Below are positions 9,061 to 17,809 of a stretch of 64,000 nt of DNA, piece after piece. This DNA is from Rhodohalobacter sulfatireducens (GTDB lineage Bacteria > Bacteroidota > Rhodothermia > Balneolales > Balneolaceae), in assembly GCF_022012475.1 (NCBI RefSeq), contig NZ_JAKLWS010000009.1, positions 1 through 64,000 on the forward strand, written 5' to 3'. Made by a program: the position numbers and the translations under genes. The notes below the pieces were generated by a model. That model saw only the letters and a list, made by a program, of their open reading frames with translations, did not search any database and was not told the DNA's origin. Numbering within the stretch: the first letter of the stretch is position 1; every line of letters starts with the position of its first letter.

Positions 9061-9106
9061 AATGAATCTCTCTTCAAGCAGGTTTGCCTCTGGAGAGGGA
9101 TTCATT
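9061..9106 (+). terminator. Stem-loop after the secreted repeat protein
   Basis: Arms at 9061-9075 and 9092-9106 pair over 15 positions with two G-U wobbles and a 16-base loop, followed by a T-rich stretch. The 3' arm covers the stop codon of the convergent nuclease gene, so the element separates two converging genes. Confidence 0.55.
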
Positions 9107-10328
9107 TAATTAATGTCATTTTTTGAGTTCGGCTCTCCCCTGTTCCCAGTTCCATTCGGTAAATGTAAATTCCACTCGTTAATCCCTCAGCATTGAATGT
9201 GAGTGTATGTTCTCCGGCATTGAATGATTGATTGTCTGAGATAACAGAAACTGTTCTGCCCATAATATCATAGACAGTCAGGGTTACCTCGGTTGGCTCA
9301 TCCAGTTCAAAAGGGATAGTTGTATTTGGGTTAAACGGATTGGGATAGTTAGGCCCTACCAAAAACTTTTCGGGGAGCTCCTCATAGGTATCATCAAAAT
9401 CCCGGGTAAAATCAAAACGTGTCCAAACGGGAGCATGATCTGAAGTTGTGGTTTCAAAATTTTCGATATAGCTGATATCCGCAACCTGTTGAGCACCATC
9501 AATATGGATATTTTTTAAGGCATTCGTTGCGACTATGTGGTCGATAAAACTTCGAAACTCTTCAGACAGGTAAGTGGCTTGTCCATCTTGTTCTAGCGGC
9601 AGTGTTACCGGCAGATAAAACTCATCCTGCACAAAATGTTCATAAGGTGATGGTTCATTTTGAAATGTCGATTTCGTCAGCCCGTCATTAAAATCGCCCA
9701 AAATGATCACACTGGCATTGCTTCGTGAACGATCCAGGTACTCTTTTAATGATGCTGCGGAATTGCTCCTCTGGTTATAGGAATTTTGATCGGCAAATGC
9801 TTTTGAATGCAGATTATATGTAAACACCCGCAGCGTTTTCTCACCAATCGTCAGATCAAATTCAAAAAAAAGTGGAAAGCGCCCTCCGGCCCAATCAGAT
9901 TCATTTTGTTGAGCTTCCAACAGGCCAGAATCCAGTGAATCGATAATAGAGGTTCTGAACATGTAAGCAGTTTTTTGTGATTGGGAGTAGCTGGAATAAA
10001 AACCGCTAAAATCTTCCAGGCTATCTCTAAGTGCAAAATAACGGGGTTTATCCACTATCTCCTGGAAGGCATAAAGATCAGCATCGATCGTTCTGATTAC
10101 TTCTAAGACGTTCTTCATCTGCAAGTCGAGGTCATCCGGTCCATTTGTTTCGCTGCCGAACCATTCAATGTTCCAGGTTACCACATCAAATGTACTGTCT
10201 TTGGAGATCTCCTGGAACGTAAGATCAGGGAGATTCTGCGCATTGGCTGAATAAACTGTGGAAAGGATAAATAGAATTAAAAAACCAATTTTCCGGGGAG
10301 TCCTTCCGTAAAAGAATCGTTGAATCAT
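9102..10328 (-). CDS. Secreted endonuclease/exonuclease/phosphatase-family protein with T9SS sorting domain
   Basis: A 408-residue protein with a signal peptide ending near YSANAQ (about 31). An EEP (DNase I-like) domain covers about 45-305: VVTWNIEWFG, AFQEI with the metal-binding glutamate, the YNLHSK strand, ILGDFND and the final SDHAPVW with the catalytic Asp-His pair. From about 328 a type A T9SS C-terminal sorting domain follows (NYPNPFNPNTTIPF, then VYDIMGRTV and GIYIYRM, ending MTLIK), so the enzyme should be exported to the surface or medium by type IX secretion. It may degrade extracellular DNA or act on phosphoesters; the substrate is not determined. The divergent tdk and nucleoside-transporter genes fit nucleic acid scavenging. 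Confidence 0.85.
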   Translation of the reverse strand: MIQRFFYGRTPRKIGFLILFILSTVYSANAQNLPDLTFQEISKDSTFDVVTWNIEWFGSETNGPDDLDLQMKNVLEVIRTIDADLYAFQEIVDKPRYFALRDSLEDFSGFYSSYSQSQKTAYMFRTSIIDSLDSGLLEAQQNESDWAGGRFPLFFEFDLTIGEKTLRVFTYNLHSKAFADQNSYNQRSNSAASLKEYLDRSRSNASVIILGDFNDGLTKSTFQNEPSPYEHFVQDEFYLPVTLPLEQDGQATYLSEEFRSFIDHIVATNALKNIHIDGAQQVADISYIENFETTTSDHAPVWTRFDFTRDFDDTYEELPEKFLVGPNYPNPFNPNTTIPFELDEPTEVTLTVYDIMGRTVSVISDNQSFNAGEHTLTFNAEGLTSGIYIYRMELGTGESRTQKMTLIK

Positions 10329-10595
10329 AGCCTGTTTGTCGTCGAATTTTTTAAATAATCGCCCGCCGAGGCCATCTCGGCTCTCGAGTTATTGTGCTTT
10401 AGAGGTAGAAACCGGTAGATGAAGAAAAAAATCACCAGCCGGTAGATACATCATCAGGTTACCGCCTGTAAAGTATAAGACATGCTGCTTAACAAGCGCA
10501 AAAACAGTTTGTAAATTCTTCTCTTTCTGTTTTGATTTGAGCGGGATATATTCCATCCATCAAATCATTTTAGAATATGCAGGCTTAAACCATAT

Positions 10596-11237
10596 ATGAT
10601 TAATGAACCGTCTTTTCTTCCCAATCACGCTGGGTGGATCGAAGTTGTTTGCGGGGGAATGTTTAGCGGAAAAACAGAAGAACTGATTCGAAGGGCAAGA
10701 CGCGCTCATATTGCAGGGCAAAGAGTGGTGATCGTAAAGCCTGCACTTGATAACCGATACAGCGATTCGGAGGTTGTCTCGCATAATGAAACAGCACTTC
10801 CTGGATTAACCGTAGATACCGCAGATCAAATTATTCTATTAACATCATCCGCAAAAGTTGTTTGCATTGATGAAGCCCAATTTTTTGATGATCGCATAGT
10901 TGAGGTTGCAAATACATTGGCTGATGATGGCAAAAGAGTGATCATCGCCGGATTGGACATGGACTACGAGGGACGCCCATTTGAACCGATGCCTCAACTT
11001 TTAGCTATTGCTGAGTATGTTACCAAACTTCATGCTATCTGTGCGGAAAGCGGAATGATGGCCAATTTTTCACAGCGCGTTGTTGAAAATGATGACAAAG
11101 TTCTTGTTGGTGAAAAAGATTCTTATGAGCCACGAGCTCGCCACTGTTTCCGTCCACCGATAGATAAAAAGCGTGGAAAGACACTCCCTCCGTTGAATCA
11201 AACTACATCAGATACAGAAAACGAAAAAACAACTTAA
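10596..11237 (+). CDS. tdk: Thymidine kinase (type II)
   Basis: A 213-residue cytosolic thymidine kinase, converting thymidine to dTMP with ATP. The P-loop GMFSGKT is at 21-27, VCIDEAQFF holds the Walker B aspartate and catalytic glutamate, and the C-terminal substrate lasso is present (VLVGEKDSYEPR). The zinc site is partly lost. Where family members have two Cys-x-x-Cys pairs, this protein has AICAES and ARHC, so only one cysteine of each pair remains. The stop codon overlaps the start of the nucleoside transporter by one base (TAATG), a clear salvage operon. Confidence 0.95.
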   Translation: MINEPSFLPNHAGWIEVVCGGMFSGKTEELIRRARRAHIAGQRVVIVKPALDNRYSDSEVVSHNETALPGLTVDTADQIILLTSSAKVVCIDEAQFFDDRIVEVANTLADDGKRVIIAGLDMDYEGRPFEPMPQLLAIAEYVTKLHAICAESGMMANFSQRVVENDDKVLVGEKDSYEPRARHCFRPPIDKKRGKTLPPLNQTTSDTENEKTT

Positions 11238-12565
11238 TGGATATACTCAGAGGCGCTATTGGAATGATAGCGATTATTGGCATCGCAATAGCTTTCAGCA
11301 ATAATCGTAAGGCTATCGACTGGAAACTTGTTGGCACGGGACTCGGTATCCAGTTTGTGTTGGCTGTTTTTATCCTCAAGGGTTCAGTAATGGCAGAATA
11401 TTGGTCTCCCCTCGGCTGGCCCAAAGCATTTTTTAGCTGGGTATCCAGCTTTTTTGTGATCGTACTGGATTTTACGACCGAAGGCGCTGAATTTATTTTT
11501 GGTGATCTTGCAAAAAGTCCCGGAATGGAAGGTAGTTTGGGGAACTTTTTTGCGTTCCAGGTTCTACCTACAATCGTCTTTTTTGCATCTTTAACGGCCA
11601 TTCTATACCACTATGGGATCCTCCAAAAAGTTGTGAGCTGGATGTCATCCGGTATGCAGAAACTGATGGGTACCTCGGGAGCTGAGTCGCTCTCAGTAGT
11701 TGCGAATATTTTTGTGGGTCAAACTGAATCACCACTTGTGATTAAGCCCTATATCGAAAAAATGACGAAATCAGAACTTCTGACCATCATGACAGGTGGA
11801 ATGGCTACCATTGCCGGTGGAGTAATGGCTGCTTACGTTCAGATGCTTGGAAATTCCTACAGTGCAGCGCAGGGAGTATCACTTGATGTGGGCCGCCTGA
11901 TGTTTGCCGAGCAGCTCTTGGGAGCCAGCCTGATGGCCGCACCTGCTGCATTAGTTATTGCAAAAGTTATTTTCCCGGAAACTTCTGAACCGGCTACTAA
12001 AGGTGATGTGGAGATGAGTGTGGAGAAGACGGATGCTAACGGCATTGATGCAGCGGCTACCGGTGCCGGTGTTGGCCTAAAATTAGCTGCAAATGTAGGC
12101 GCTATGTTATTGGCTTTCATAGCATTGCTGGCTATGGGAAACTATTTTTTAGCAGAGATTGGAAATTTAGTAGGGTTAAATCAGGCCTTAGGTTTTGAAC
12201 TAACTATTGAAACACTTCTCGGTTGGGTAATTGCCCCAATCGCTTTTATTGTGGGAGTGCCGTGGGCAGATGCCATAAATATGGGATCTCTTATCGGTAC
12301 AAAGGTAGTATTAAATGAATTTGTAGCCTACTTGCAGCTTGCCGATATGGTTGAGCAAAACACACTCTCCCCTAAAACAATTACGATGGCCACATTTGCC
12401 CTCTGCGGTTTTGCAAACTTTTCATCGATAGCCATCCAAATTGGCGGTATTGGTGGATTGGCACCCAGCCGAAAGTCTGAGCTTGCAAGTTTCGGTTTAC
12501 TTGCGGTTTTGGCCGGTACGCTTGCTAATCTTATGACAGCCACCATCGCGGGTATGCTTTACTAA
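11237..12565 (+). CDS. Concentrative nucleoside transporter, NupC/CNT family
   Basis: A 442-residue inner-membrane symporter of the CNT family, importing nucleosides with Na+ or H+. The N-terminal half has hydrophobic helices and the FEFIFGDLAKS-like re-entrant stretch (EFIFGDLA). The central GQTESPLVIKPYIEKM is the family's nucleoside-binding signature (usually GQTEAPL), followed by GGMATIAGGVMAAYVQ. The C-terminal GFANFSSIAIQIGGIGGLAP is the second conserved binding segment. A hydrophilic loop near residues 250-275 lies between helices. It is translationally coupled to tdk, so thymidine or a wider set of nucleosides is the likely cargo. Confidence 0.93.
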   Translation: MDILRGAIGMIAIIGIAIAFSNNRKAIDWKLVGTGLGIQFVLAVFILKGSVMAEYWSPLGWPKAFFSWVSSFFVIVLDFTTEGAEFIFGDLAKSPGMEGSLGNFFAFQVLPTIVFFASLTAILYHYGILQKVVSWMSSGMQKLMGTSGAESLSVVANIFVGQTESPLVIKPYIEKMTKSELLTIMTGGMATIAGGVMAAYVQMLGNSYSAAQGVSLDVGRLMFAEQLLGASLMAAPAALVIAKVIFPETSEPATKGDVEMSVEKTDANGIDAAATGAGVGLKLAANVGAMLLAFIALLAMGNYFLAEIGNLVGLNQALGFELTIETLLGWVIAPIAFIVGVPWADAINMGSLIGTKVVLNEFVAYLQLADMVEQNTLSPKTITMATFALCGFANFSSIAIQIGGIGGLAPSRKSELASFGLLAVLAGTLANLMTATIAGMLY

Positions 12566-12593
12566 TCAATTTTGAAATATTCATTTTGAAGAC

Positions 12594-14507
12594 GTGCGAA
12601 AATCGCTCATGAGAATACAACAGTTATTGTGTTTTGGATTGATATTCATAACGATTCTATCCTGCAAAATCTCTGAAACTATACCAACAAATGACGTTCC
12701 GGGAAACGTTATCGCCACTATTGCAGATGAACCGGTAACGATTGAAGAACTCAAAACAAATTTAAATCGAAACCGAAACGCTGAAGAGATCGATTCTACA
12801 GAGATCCTTGAATTTTATCCGTCGTATATCAATTATCGTTTAAAACTGTATGAGGGCTACCAGAAGGGATTTAATAGAGATTCTACTATTCTTGCCGAGT
12901 TTAACGAATACGCCTCGGAAATAGCCAATCGGTTTTGGATTGAAAATGAGATAAAAAGAGAACGAATTGAGACGTTCAAAAACCGTTTTAACCACGAGTT
13001 GAAAGCGTTTCATATTTTAAAAGAGTTACCCGAAGCCGCCCTGCCCGGTGATACCGCCGAGGTGTACAATACTTTAACAAGTGTACGTGACTCATTACTA
13101 AATGGAGAAAACATTGAACTGATGAACGAACGGCACTCATCCAAAAGAGAAGGGCTACCGGTTGGGGGACAACTTTCCTGGATTACAGCCGGAACCACAA
13201 TCGAACCGTTTGAAAATGTATTGTACAAACTGGAGCCGGGAGAAATCTCTCTTCCCGTTCGATCCCAGTTCGGGTATCATTTAATTCTTTTGCAGGAAAA
13301 GAGGCCTCGTACTGCACAGAGGCAGATAAAGCATATTTTTGTTCGCAAAAAGGGAGATGGAAACGGCCGCCAAAAAATTAACCGGGCCTACCGGGCTTTG
13401 AAAGCTGACAGCTCCTGGAGTGATGTCCTCAAGAACTACACGGAAGATCCCTCTACCCAAAACAGGAATGGTACCCTTGGATGGGTTGGATATGGTGCAC
13501 GATTTCCTGCGGAACTGGTCGAATTTGCCATGCAAACAAGTCCGGAGAGTGCATACTCGGAGCCTTATGAAGCAAGTTACGGTTATCACATTATGAAGGT
13601 GGATTCAATTCGATCTTTTAAAAATGAGGAGCAAAAAGAAGAGTTCATTGTAAATAGATTAGAAAATCTGGGACGACTGAATCCGGATCAAAAAGATCTG
13701 TATAATCGCATTGCTGAAGAAAGTAATCTGACAATCAATCGAGAGAACTTTTCTGAACTCCTTCGGAGTGGAGCAGATTCGTCAGGTAGTATAAGTCCGC
13801 AATCAGAAAACAGCCTGATTGAGTTCAACAATAAAACCTACACCTGGTCTGATTTTCAATACTGGTTGGACAACGTATCTTCAGACGAAGAGGTGATGCA
13901 ATCGGGTAATATCATTGAATCGTACAGGGATTACCTGATTCAGCAAAACCTGGTAGATTATACCAGGACCGAATTCCCGGAATTTGCTGAACAAGTTGAT
14001 CATTTTCTTGAGGGCTTGATTGTGTTTAAAGTGAATGAAGAGAATATCTGGAACCCGGAAGAAGTCGACCGGGCCCGACTACAGGCATTTTATGAATCAA
14101 ACCAACAAAACTATAGAAAAGGAAAAACCTATCATTATAGTGAAATATCGGCCCCTTCAGACAGTATCATGCAGGATATTTATCGTGATCTCTCGAATGG
14201 GTTCACCGGTGATGAGATTTCTGAGCGGTTTAATGAAGTATCTGTGCACCAAGATTCAACTTACTATCCACAGAATCCAGCCTATTCTATTCTGGAAACT
14301 CTGAGGCCCGGGGAATTTTCTGAACCAACTACCGTTAGTGACAGGGTATTTATCTATATTCTTAGAGATGTTAATGATGAACGAACTCTATCTTTCGATG
14401 ATGCCTTTGATCGGGTTTTTACTGATTATCAACCCATCCGGGAAGAGAATTACATGAATCAATTAAAAAGCGATTATAACTTGCAACTATACCCCGAAAA
14501 CCTTTAA
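12594..14507 (+). CDS. Periplasmic parvulin-type peptidyl-prolyl isomerase (PpiC family) lipoprotein
   Basis: A 637-residue lipoprotein (lipobox TILSC, C24) likely helping outer-membrane proteins fold. An N-terminal SurA-like helical region (about 40-130) is followed by two parvulin domains. The first (about 135-245) has GGQLSWITAGTTIEPFE and FGYHLILL. The second (about 245-340) has the RQIKHIFVRK strand, GTLGWVGYGARFPAELVEFA and YGYHIMKV. A third, degenerate unit lies near 500-620. The frame opens with GTG at 12594; an in-frame ATG at 12609 would still leave a complete signal peptide, so the exact start is uncertain. It leads a run of three chaperone genes with very short spacers. Confidence 0.88.
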   Translation: MRKSLMRIQQLLCFGLIFITILSCKISETIPTNDVPGNVIATIADEPVTIEELKTNLNRNRNAEEIDSTEILEFYPSYINYRLKLYEGYQKGFNRDSTILAEFNEYASEIANRFWIENEIKRERIETFKNRFNHELKAFHILKELPEAALPGDTAEVYNTLTSVRDSLLNGENIELMNERHSSKREGLPVGGQLSWITAGTTIEPFENVLYKLEPGEISLPVRSQFGYHLILLQEKRPRTAQRQIKHIFVRKKGDGNGRQKINRAYRALKADSSWSDVLKNYTEDPSTQNRNGTLGWVGYGARFPAELVEFAMQTSPESAYSEPYEASYGYHIMKVDSIRSFKNEEQKEEFIVNRLENLGRLNPDQKDLYNRIAEESNLTINRENFSELLRSGADSSGSISPQSENSLIEFNNKTYTWSDFQYWLDNVSSDEEVMQSGNIIESYRDYLIQQNLVDYTRTEFPEFAEQVDHFLEGLIVFKVNEENIWNPEEVDRARLQAFYESNQQNYRKGKTYHYSEISAPSDSIMQDIYRDLSNGFTGDEISERFNEVSVHQDSTYYPQNPAYSILETLRPGEFSEPTTVSDRVFIYILRDVNDERTLSFDDAFDRVFTDYQPIREENYMNQLKSDYNLQLYPENL

Positions 14508-14513
14508 TAATTG

Positions 14514-15413
14514 ATGAGAAATAACCCCCAATTTTGGATTCCTTTCTTGATGATCTTGCTTGCTGTCGGTTGCTCAAGCAGGCAACGATCATCCGGAGAT
14601 GCGATTATTGCTTCTGTTGACGGTGTGGAACTCTCACTTGATGATGCTCTGAATGAGATTCCGCCCTTTGTTTTTGAGGAAGATTCAGTTGGTGCAATCC
14701 AGAGATTTGCTGACCAATGGGTTCGAAAACAGGTTACCCTGCAGCATGCCGAGCGAGAGGGTGTTCATGAAACAGAACGCTTCAGGCAAAAAATGGACCG
14801 CTATTACCAGCAGGCGCTTGATACTCAGATTAAAGAATTCATTCTAGAACAGAACAGCGAAGATCTTGAAGTGAGTCGTGAGGAAGCACAGAATTACTAC
14901 CAGGCGAACAAAGATCGTTTTGTGTTGGATGAAACATATTTGCAATTTCGTCACCTTACAGCGACAACCCGGACAGAGGCGGACAATGCAAATCGCGAAT
15001 TAGCGAATGGTATTCCGTGGGAACAGGTTGTACAACAATACAGTGTAAATCCGGATCAACAGTTGCGGGAATCGGCTATGTACTGGCCAGAATCAATGGC
15101 TGCGGCCGATATACCTGCTTTGAATGAGTATTTAAGTGTGATGGGAATAACTGAACGTTCTCCCATACAGTTTTTTGAAGGTGAATATCATTTTGTACAA
15201 TTAACGGATATAAAGTCAGCCGGAGAGTACCCGGAACTGGATTGGCTGATCCCTCAAATACAGGAATGGCTTAAACTTGAAAAATCCAGAAGAATAACAA
15301 ATGCTTACATTCGAAATCTTTATCTTCAGGCGGAAGCGAATAATGAAATTGATTTGGCTAACGTTAGCGATATCGAAACCATTCTATCTGAAAAATTTAG
15401 AAATCAACAATAA
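14514..15413 (+). CDS. SurA-like lipoprotein chaperone, parvulin domain degenerate
   Basis: A 299-residue lipoprotein (lipobox AVGCSS) lying 6 bases after the preceding PPIase gene. The start is set at ATG 14514 rather than the TTG just before it. The mature protein begins with the SurA_N-like pattern (IIASVDGVELSLDDALNEIP), long helices (about 60-125), and a parvulin-like region (about 140-235) that lacks the GG...G and GFHV motifs of active isomerases. A last helical segment returns to the chaperone core. This looks like an isomerase-inactive holdase between two active parvulins. The function is inferred from domain order and context. Confidence 0.75.
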   Translation: MRNNPQFWIPFLMILLAVGCSSRQRSSGDAIIASVDGVELSLDDALNEIPPFVFEEDSVGAIQRFADQWVRKQVTLQHAEREGVHETERFRQKMDRYYQQALDTQIKEFILEQNSEDLEVSREEAQNYYQANKDRFVLDETYLQFRHLTATTRTEADNANRELANGIPWEQVVQQYSVNPDQQLRESAMYWPESMAAADIPALNEYLSVMGITERSPIQFFEGEYHFVQLTDIKSAGEYPELDWLIPQIQEWLKLEKSRRITNAYIRNLYLQAEANNEIDLANVSDIETILSEKFRNQQ

Positions 15414-15422
15414 CTGATTTTA

Positions 15423-16796
15423 ATGAATACGTTTTTTAAAGGACTCAATACATTTTTATTACTGCTTATATTTTCAGCCCCACTCCTCTCACAGGATGCC
15501 CAGGTATCTGACAGGATTGTTGCCATTGTGAACGATCGAATTATTTTAAAATCGGACGTTGATGAAGAGGTGCAAAATTACCTGCGCCAGGCCCGGGTTG
15601 AGGGACAGACCGTTAACTTTTCAGAAGATATTTGGTACAGTGCTCTGCAAAGCATGGTTGATAATTACGTGCTTCTGCAGAAAGCGCAGATAGACTCCGT
15701 TGTGGTAAGTGATGAGCAGGTGAATCGAATGATGGACCAACGGATTCAGCAACTGACCAGACAAGCAGGCAGTGAACAAGCTCTTGAGAATGCCTTTGGA
15801 CAGAGCCTTGTTGAGATTAGAGCTGAATTCAGGGAGCAATTCCGGGATCAGTTGACTGCACAGCGTGTTCAACAAACCAAGATTCAGGAGATCAGTATTA
15901 CAAGGCCTGAAGTTGTGAACTTTTTCAACCAGATTCCGGAAGATCAAATTCCAATTATCCCTGAACAGGTGGCCATTTCTCAAATCGTGGCTATTCCTCC
16001 CCCTCTCGATGATGCTCGTGAAGCGGCTTTCCAGGAGGCATTAGCGCTCAGGGATTCCGTAACAACCGGTGGTAAAAATTTTGAAGAGATGGCCGAAAAA
16101 TATAGTGACGGGCCTACCGGACCCAGAGGAGGGCTTTTACCACTAATGCCGCTCGATGATTTAGTAGCAAACTATTCTGCTGCAGCCTCTGCTCTTGAAC
16201 CCGGTGAAATATCTGAGGTTGTAGAAACTCAATTCGGTTTTCATGTAATTCGGCTAAATCGTAGAGTGGGCGATGAAATTGAAACAAATCACATTCTTAT
16301 TGAGATCGGTGATGAGAGTTTAAATGAAGAAGCTGCCATTAACAAACTGGAAGCTCTCAGAGACAGTGTATTAAATCACGGTGAGTCGTTTGACGATCTC
16401 GCGCGAAGACATTCAGAAGATGAGCAGACAGCTCCTCTTGGCGGTAAAATTTATGATCAACAAACAGGGGCTCGTCTTATCCCCCTCGATCAGTTAGATC
16501 CGGCACTATACAGAATTGTTTTACTCCTGGATGAAGAGGGACAGATTTCTGAACCGAAATCATATAATCCCAATAATCCAAATGTAAACCGGGCCTTCCG
16601 GATTGTTAGTCTTGATCGGAATGTACCTGAACACAGGGCAAACCTGGAAACGGACTATGACAGAATCAGGCAGAGTGCACTTTCGCAAAAACAGAACAGA
16701 ATTATGCGGCAATGGATCGATGAATTGCGAAATGAGGTTTATGTAGAATTCAAAATCCCGGTTCCTGATAACGTCTCTACACAAGCGCAAATATAG
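15423..16796 (+). CDS. surA: SurA-type periplasmic chaperone / peptidyl-prolyl isomerase
   Basis: A 457-residue exported protein (signal peptide to about residue 24, APLLSQ). It has the canonical SurA layout: an N-terminal chaperone domain (about 25-165, VSDRIVAIVNDRIILKSDVDEEV), parvulin domain 1 (about 175-280, GPTGPRGGLLPLMPLDDLV and FGFHVIRL), parvulin domain 2 (about 285-385, NHILIEIGDE ... APLGGKIYD), and a C-terminal helix that completes the chaperone core. It should escort outer-membrane beta-barrel proteins through the periplasm. It is third in the chaperone run and 5 bases ahead of the MoxR gene. The symbol rests on architecture. Confidence 0.88.
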   Translation: MNTFFKGLNTFLLLLIFSAPLLSQDAQVSDRIVAIVNDRIILKSDVDEEVQNYLRQARVEGQTVNFSEDIWYSALQSMVDNYVLLQKAQIDSVVVSDEQVNRMMDQRIQQLTRQAGSEQALENAFGQSLVEIRAEFREQFRDQLTAQRVQQTKIQEISITRPEVVNFFNQIPEDQIPIIPEQVAISQIVAIPPPLDDAREAAFQEALALRDSVTTGGKNFEEMAEKYSDGPTGPRGGLLPLMPLDDLVANYSAAASALEPGEISEVVETQFGFHVIRLNRRVGDEIETNHILIEIGDESLNEEAAINKLEALRDSVLNHGESFDDLARRHSEDEQTAPLGGKIYDQQTGARLIPLDQLDPALYRIVLLLDEEGQISEPKSYNPNNPNVNRAFRIVSLDRNVPEHRANLETDYDRIRQSALSQKQNRIMRQWIDELRNEVYVEFKIPVPDNVSTQAQI

Positions 16797-16801
16797 AATT
16801 T

Positions 16802-17797
16802 ATGCAAGAAACGATTCCAGAAGCACCCAAAGAGGCGGCTCAATTTTTCAGCGACTCTTTCAATCAAATTAAAAAAGAGATTTCAAAAACAGTAGTTGGC
16901 CAAAAAGATGTGGTTGACCAACTGTTGATCTCTCTGTTTTCTCGAGGACACTGTGTTTTAGTTGGTGTTCCGGGATTGGCAAAAACATTGCTTATCCAAA
17001 CACTTGCTGAAACTTTGAACCTCTCGTTCAACAGAATTCAGTTTACACCCGATTTGATGCCCGGCGATATTACCGGAACCGAGGTGATTGAGGACATTAA
17101 AGAGACCGGTAAAAAACAATTTAAGTTTATTAAAGGGCCTATCTTTGCAAATATTGTTTTGGCAGATGAGATTAATCGAACTCCGCCCAAAACACAGGCT
17201 GCACTGCTTGAGGGAATGCAGGAGTATAATGTAACGGCATCTGGCCAGACTTTTAATCTCGATCGGCCTTTTTTTGTACTGGCAACTCAGAATCCGATTG
17301 AACAGGAAGGTACCTATCCCCTGCCGGAAGCTCAGCTCGATCGATTTATGTTCAATATTTGGCTGGATTATCCACTGTTTGATGAGGAGAAACAGATCGT
17401 CAATCAAACTACGGCACCAAGAGATGTTCAAATTGAATCTGTACTTGAAAAAGATCAGATTATTGAGATTCAAAATCTTGTTCGCGAAGTTCCTCTCCCT
17501 GATCATGTTTTAGATAAAACTGTGAAACTGGTAACCCAATCGCGTCCTAATACGGAGCACAGTCCTGATTTTGTTAATAAATACCTAAGCTGGGGTGCCG
17601 GCCCGAGAGCGTCTCAATATCTTGCCTTGGGAGCAAAAACGAGGGCACTCTCGAAGGGGCGGTATAATGTGGAGATGGAAGATATCGAAGCACTTGCTGT
17701 TCCGGTACTACGCCACAGGATCGTTACCAATTACGCAGCAGAAGCAGAAGGATTAACAACAGTTGATATCATACATAAACTGTTGAAGAACATTTAA
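16802..17797 (+). CDS. MoxR-family AAA+ ATPase
   Basis: A 331-residue cytoplasmic AAA+ ATPase of the MoxR group. Walker A GVPGLAKT is at 55-62, the Walker B/sensor region ADEINRTPPKTQAALLEGMQE starts at 121, sensor 1 is ATQNPIEQEGTYPLPEAQLDRF, and the C-terminal lid has GAGPRASQ. MoxR proteins act as chaperones that insert cofactors or activate partner proteins containing von Willebrand A domains. The next gene, 12 bases downstream, encodes exactly such a protein, so they probably function as a pair in the envelope. Confidence 0.95.
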   Translation: MQETIPEAPKEAAQFFSDSFNQIKKEISKTVVGQKDVVDQLLISLFSRGHCVLVGVPGLAKTLLIQTLAETLNLSFNRIQFTPDLMPGDITGTEVIEDIKETGKKQFKFIKGPIFANIVLADEINRTPPKTQAALLEGMQEYNVTASGQTFNLDRPFFVLATQNPIEQEGTYPLPEAQLDRFMFNIWLDYPLFDEEKQIVNQTTAPRDVQIESVLEKDQIIEIQNLVREVPLPDHVLDKTVKLVTQSRPNTEHSPDFVNKYLSWGAGPRASQYLALGAKTRALSKGRYNVEMEDIEALAVPVLRHRIVTNYAAEAEGLTTVDIIHKLLKNI

Positions 17798-17809
17798 AAT
17801 CGGGACTCT

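Noticed and set aside
10365-10381. GCCGAG/CTCGGC hairpin upstream of the nuclease gene
   Set aside because: Only a 6-base stem, in a leader region between divergent genes, without a T tract or riboswitch-like surroundings.
16958-17506. Open frame of 182 codons opposite the MoxR gene
   Set aside because: Antisense shadow of a conserved AAA+ gene; composition rich in Cys, Phe, Ile and Asn without domain features.
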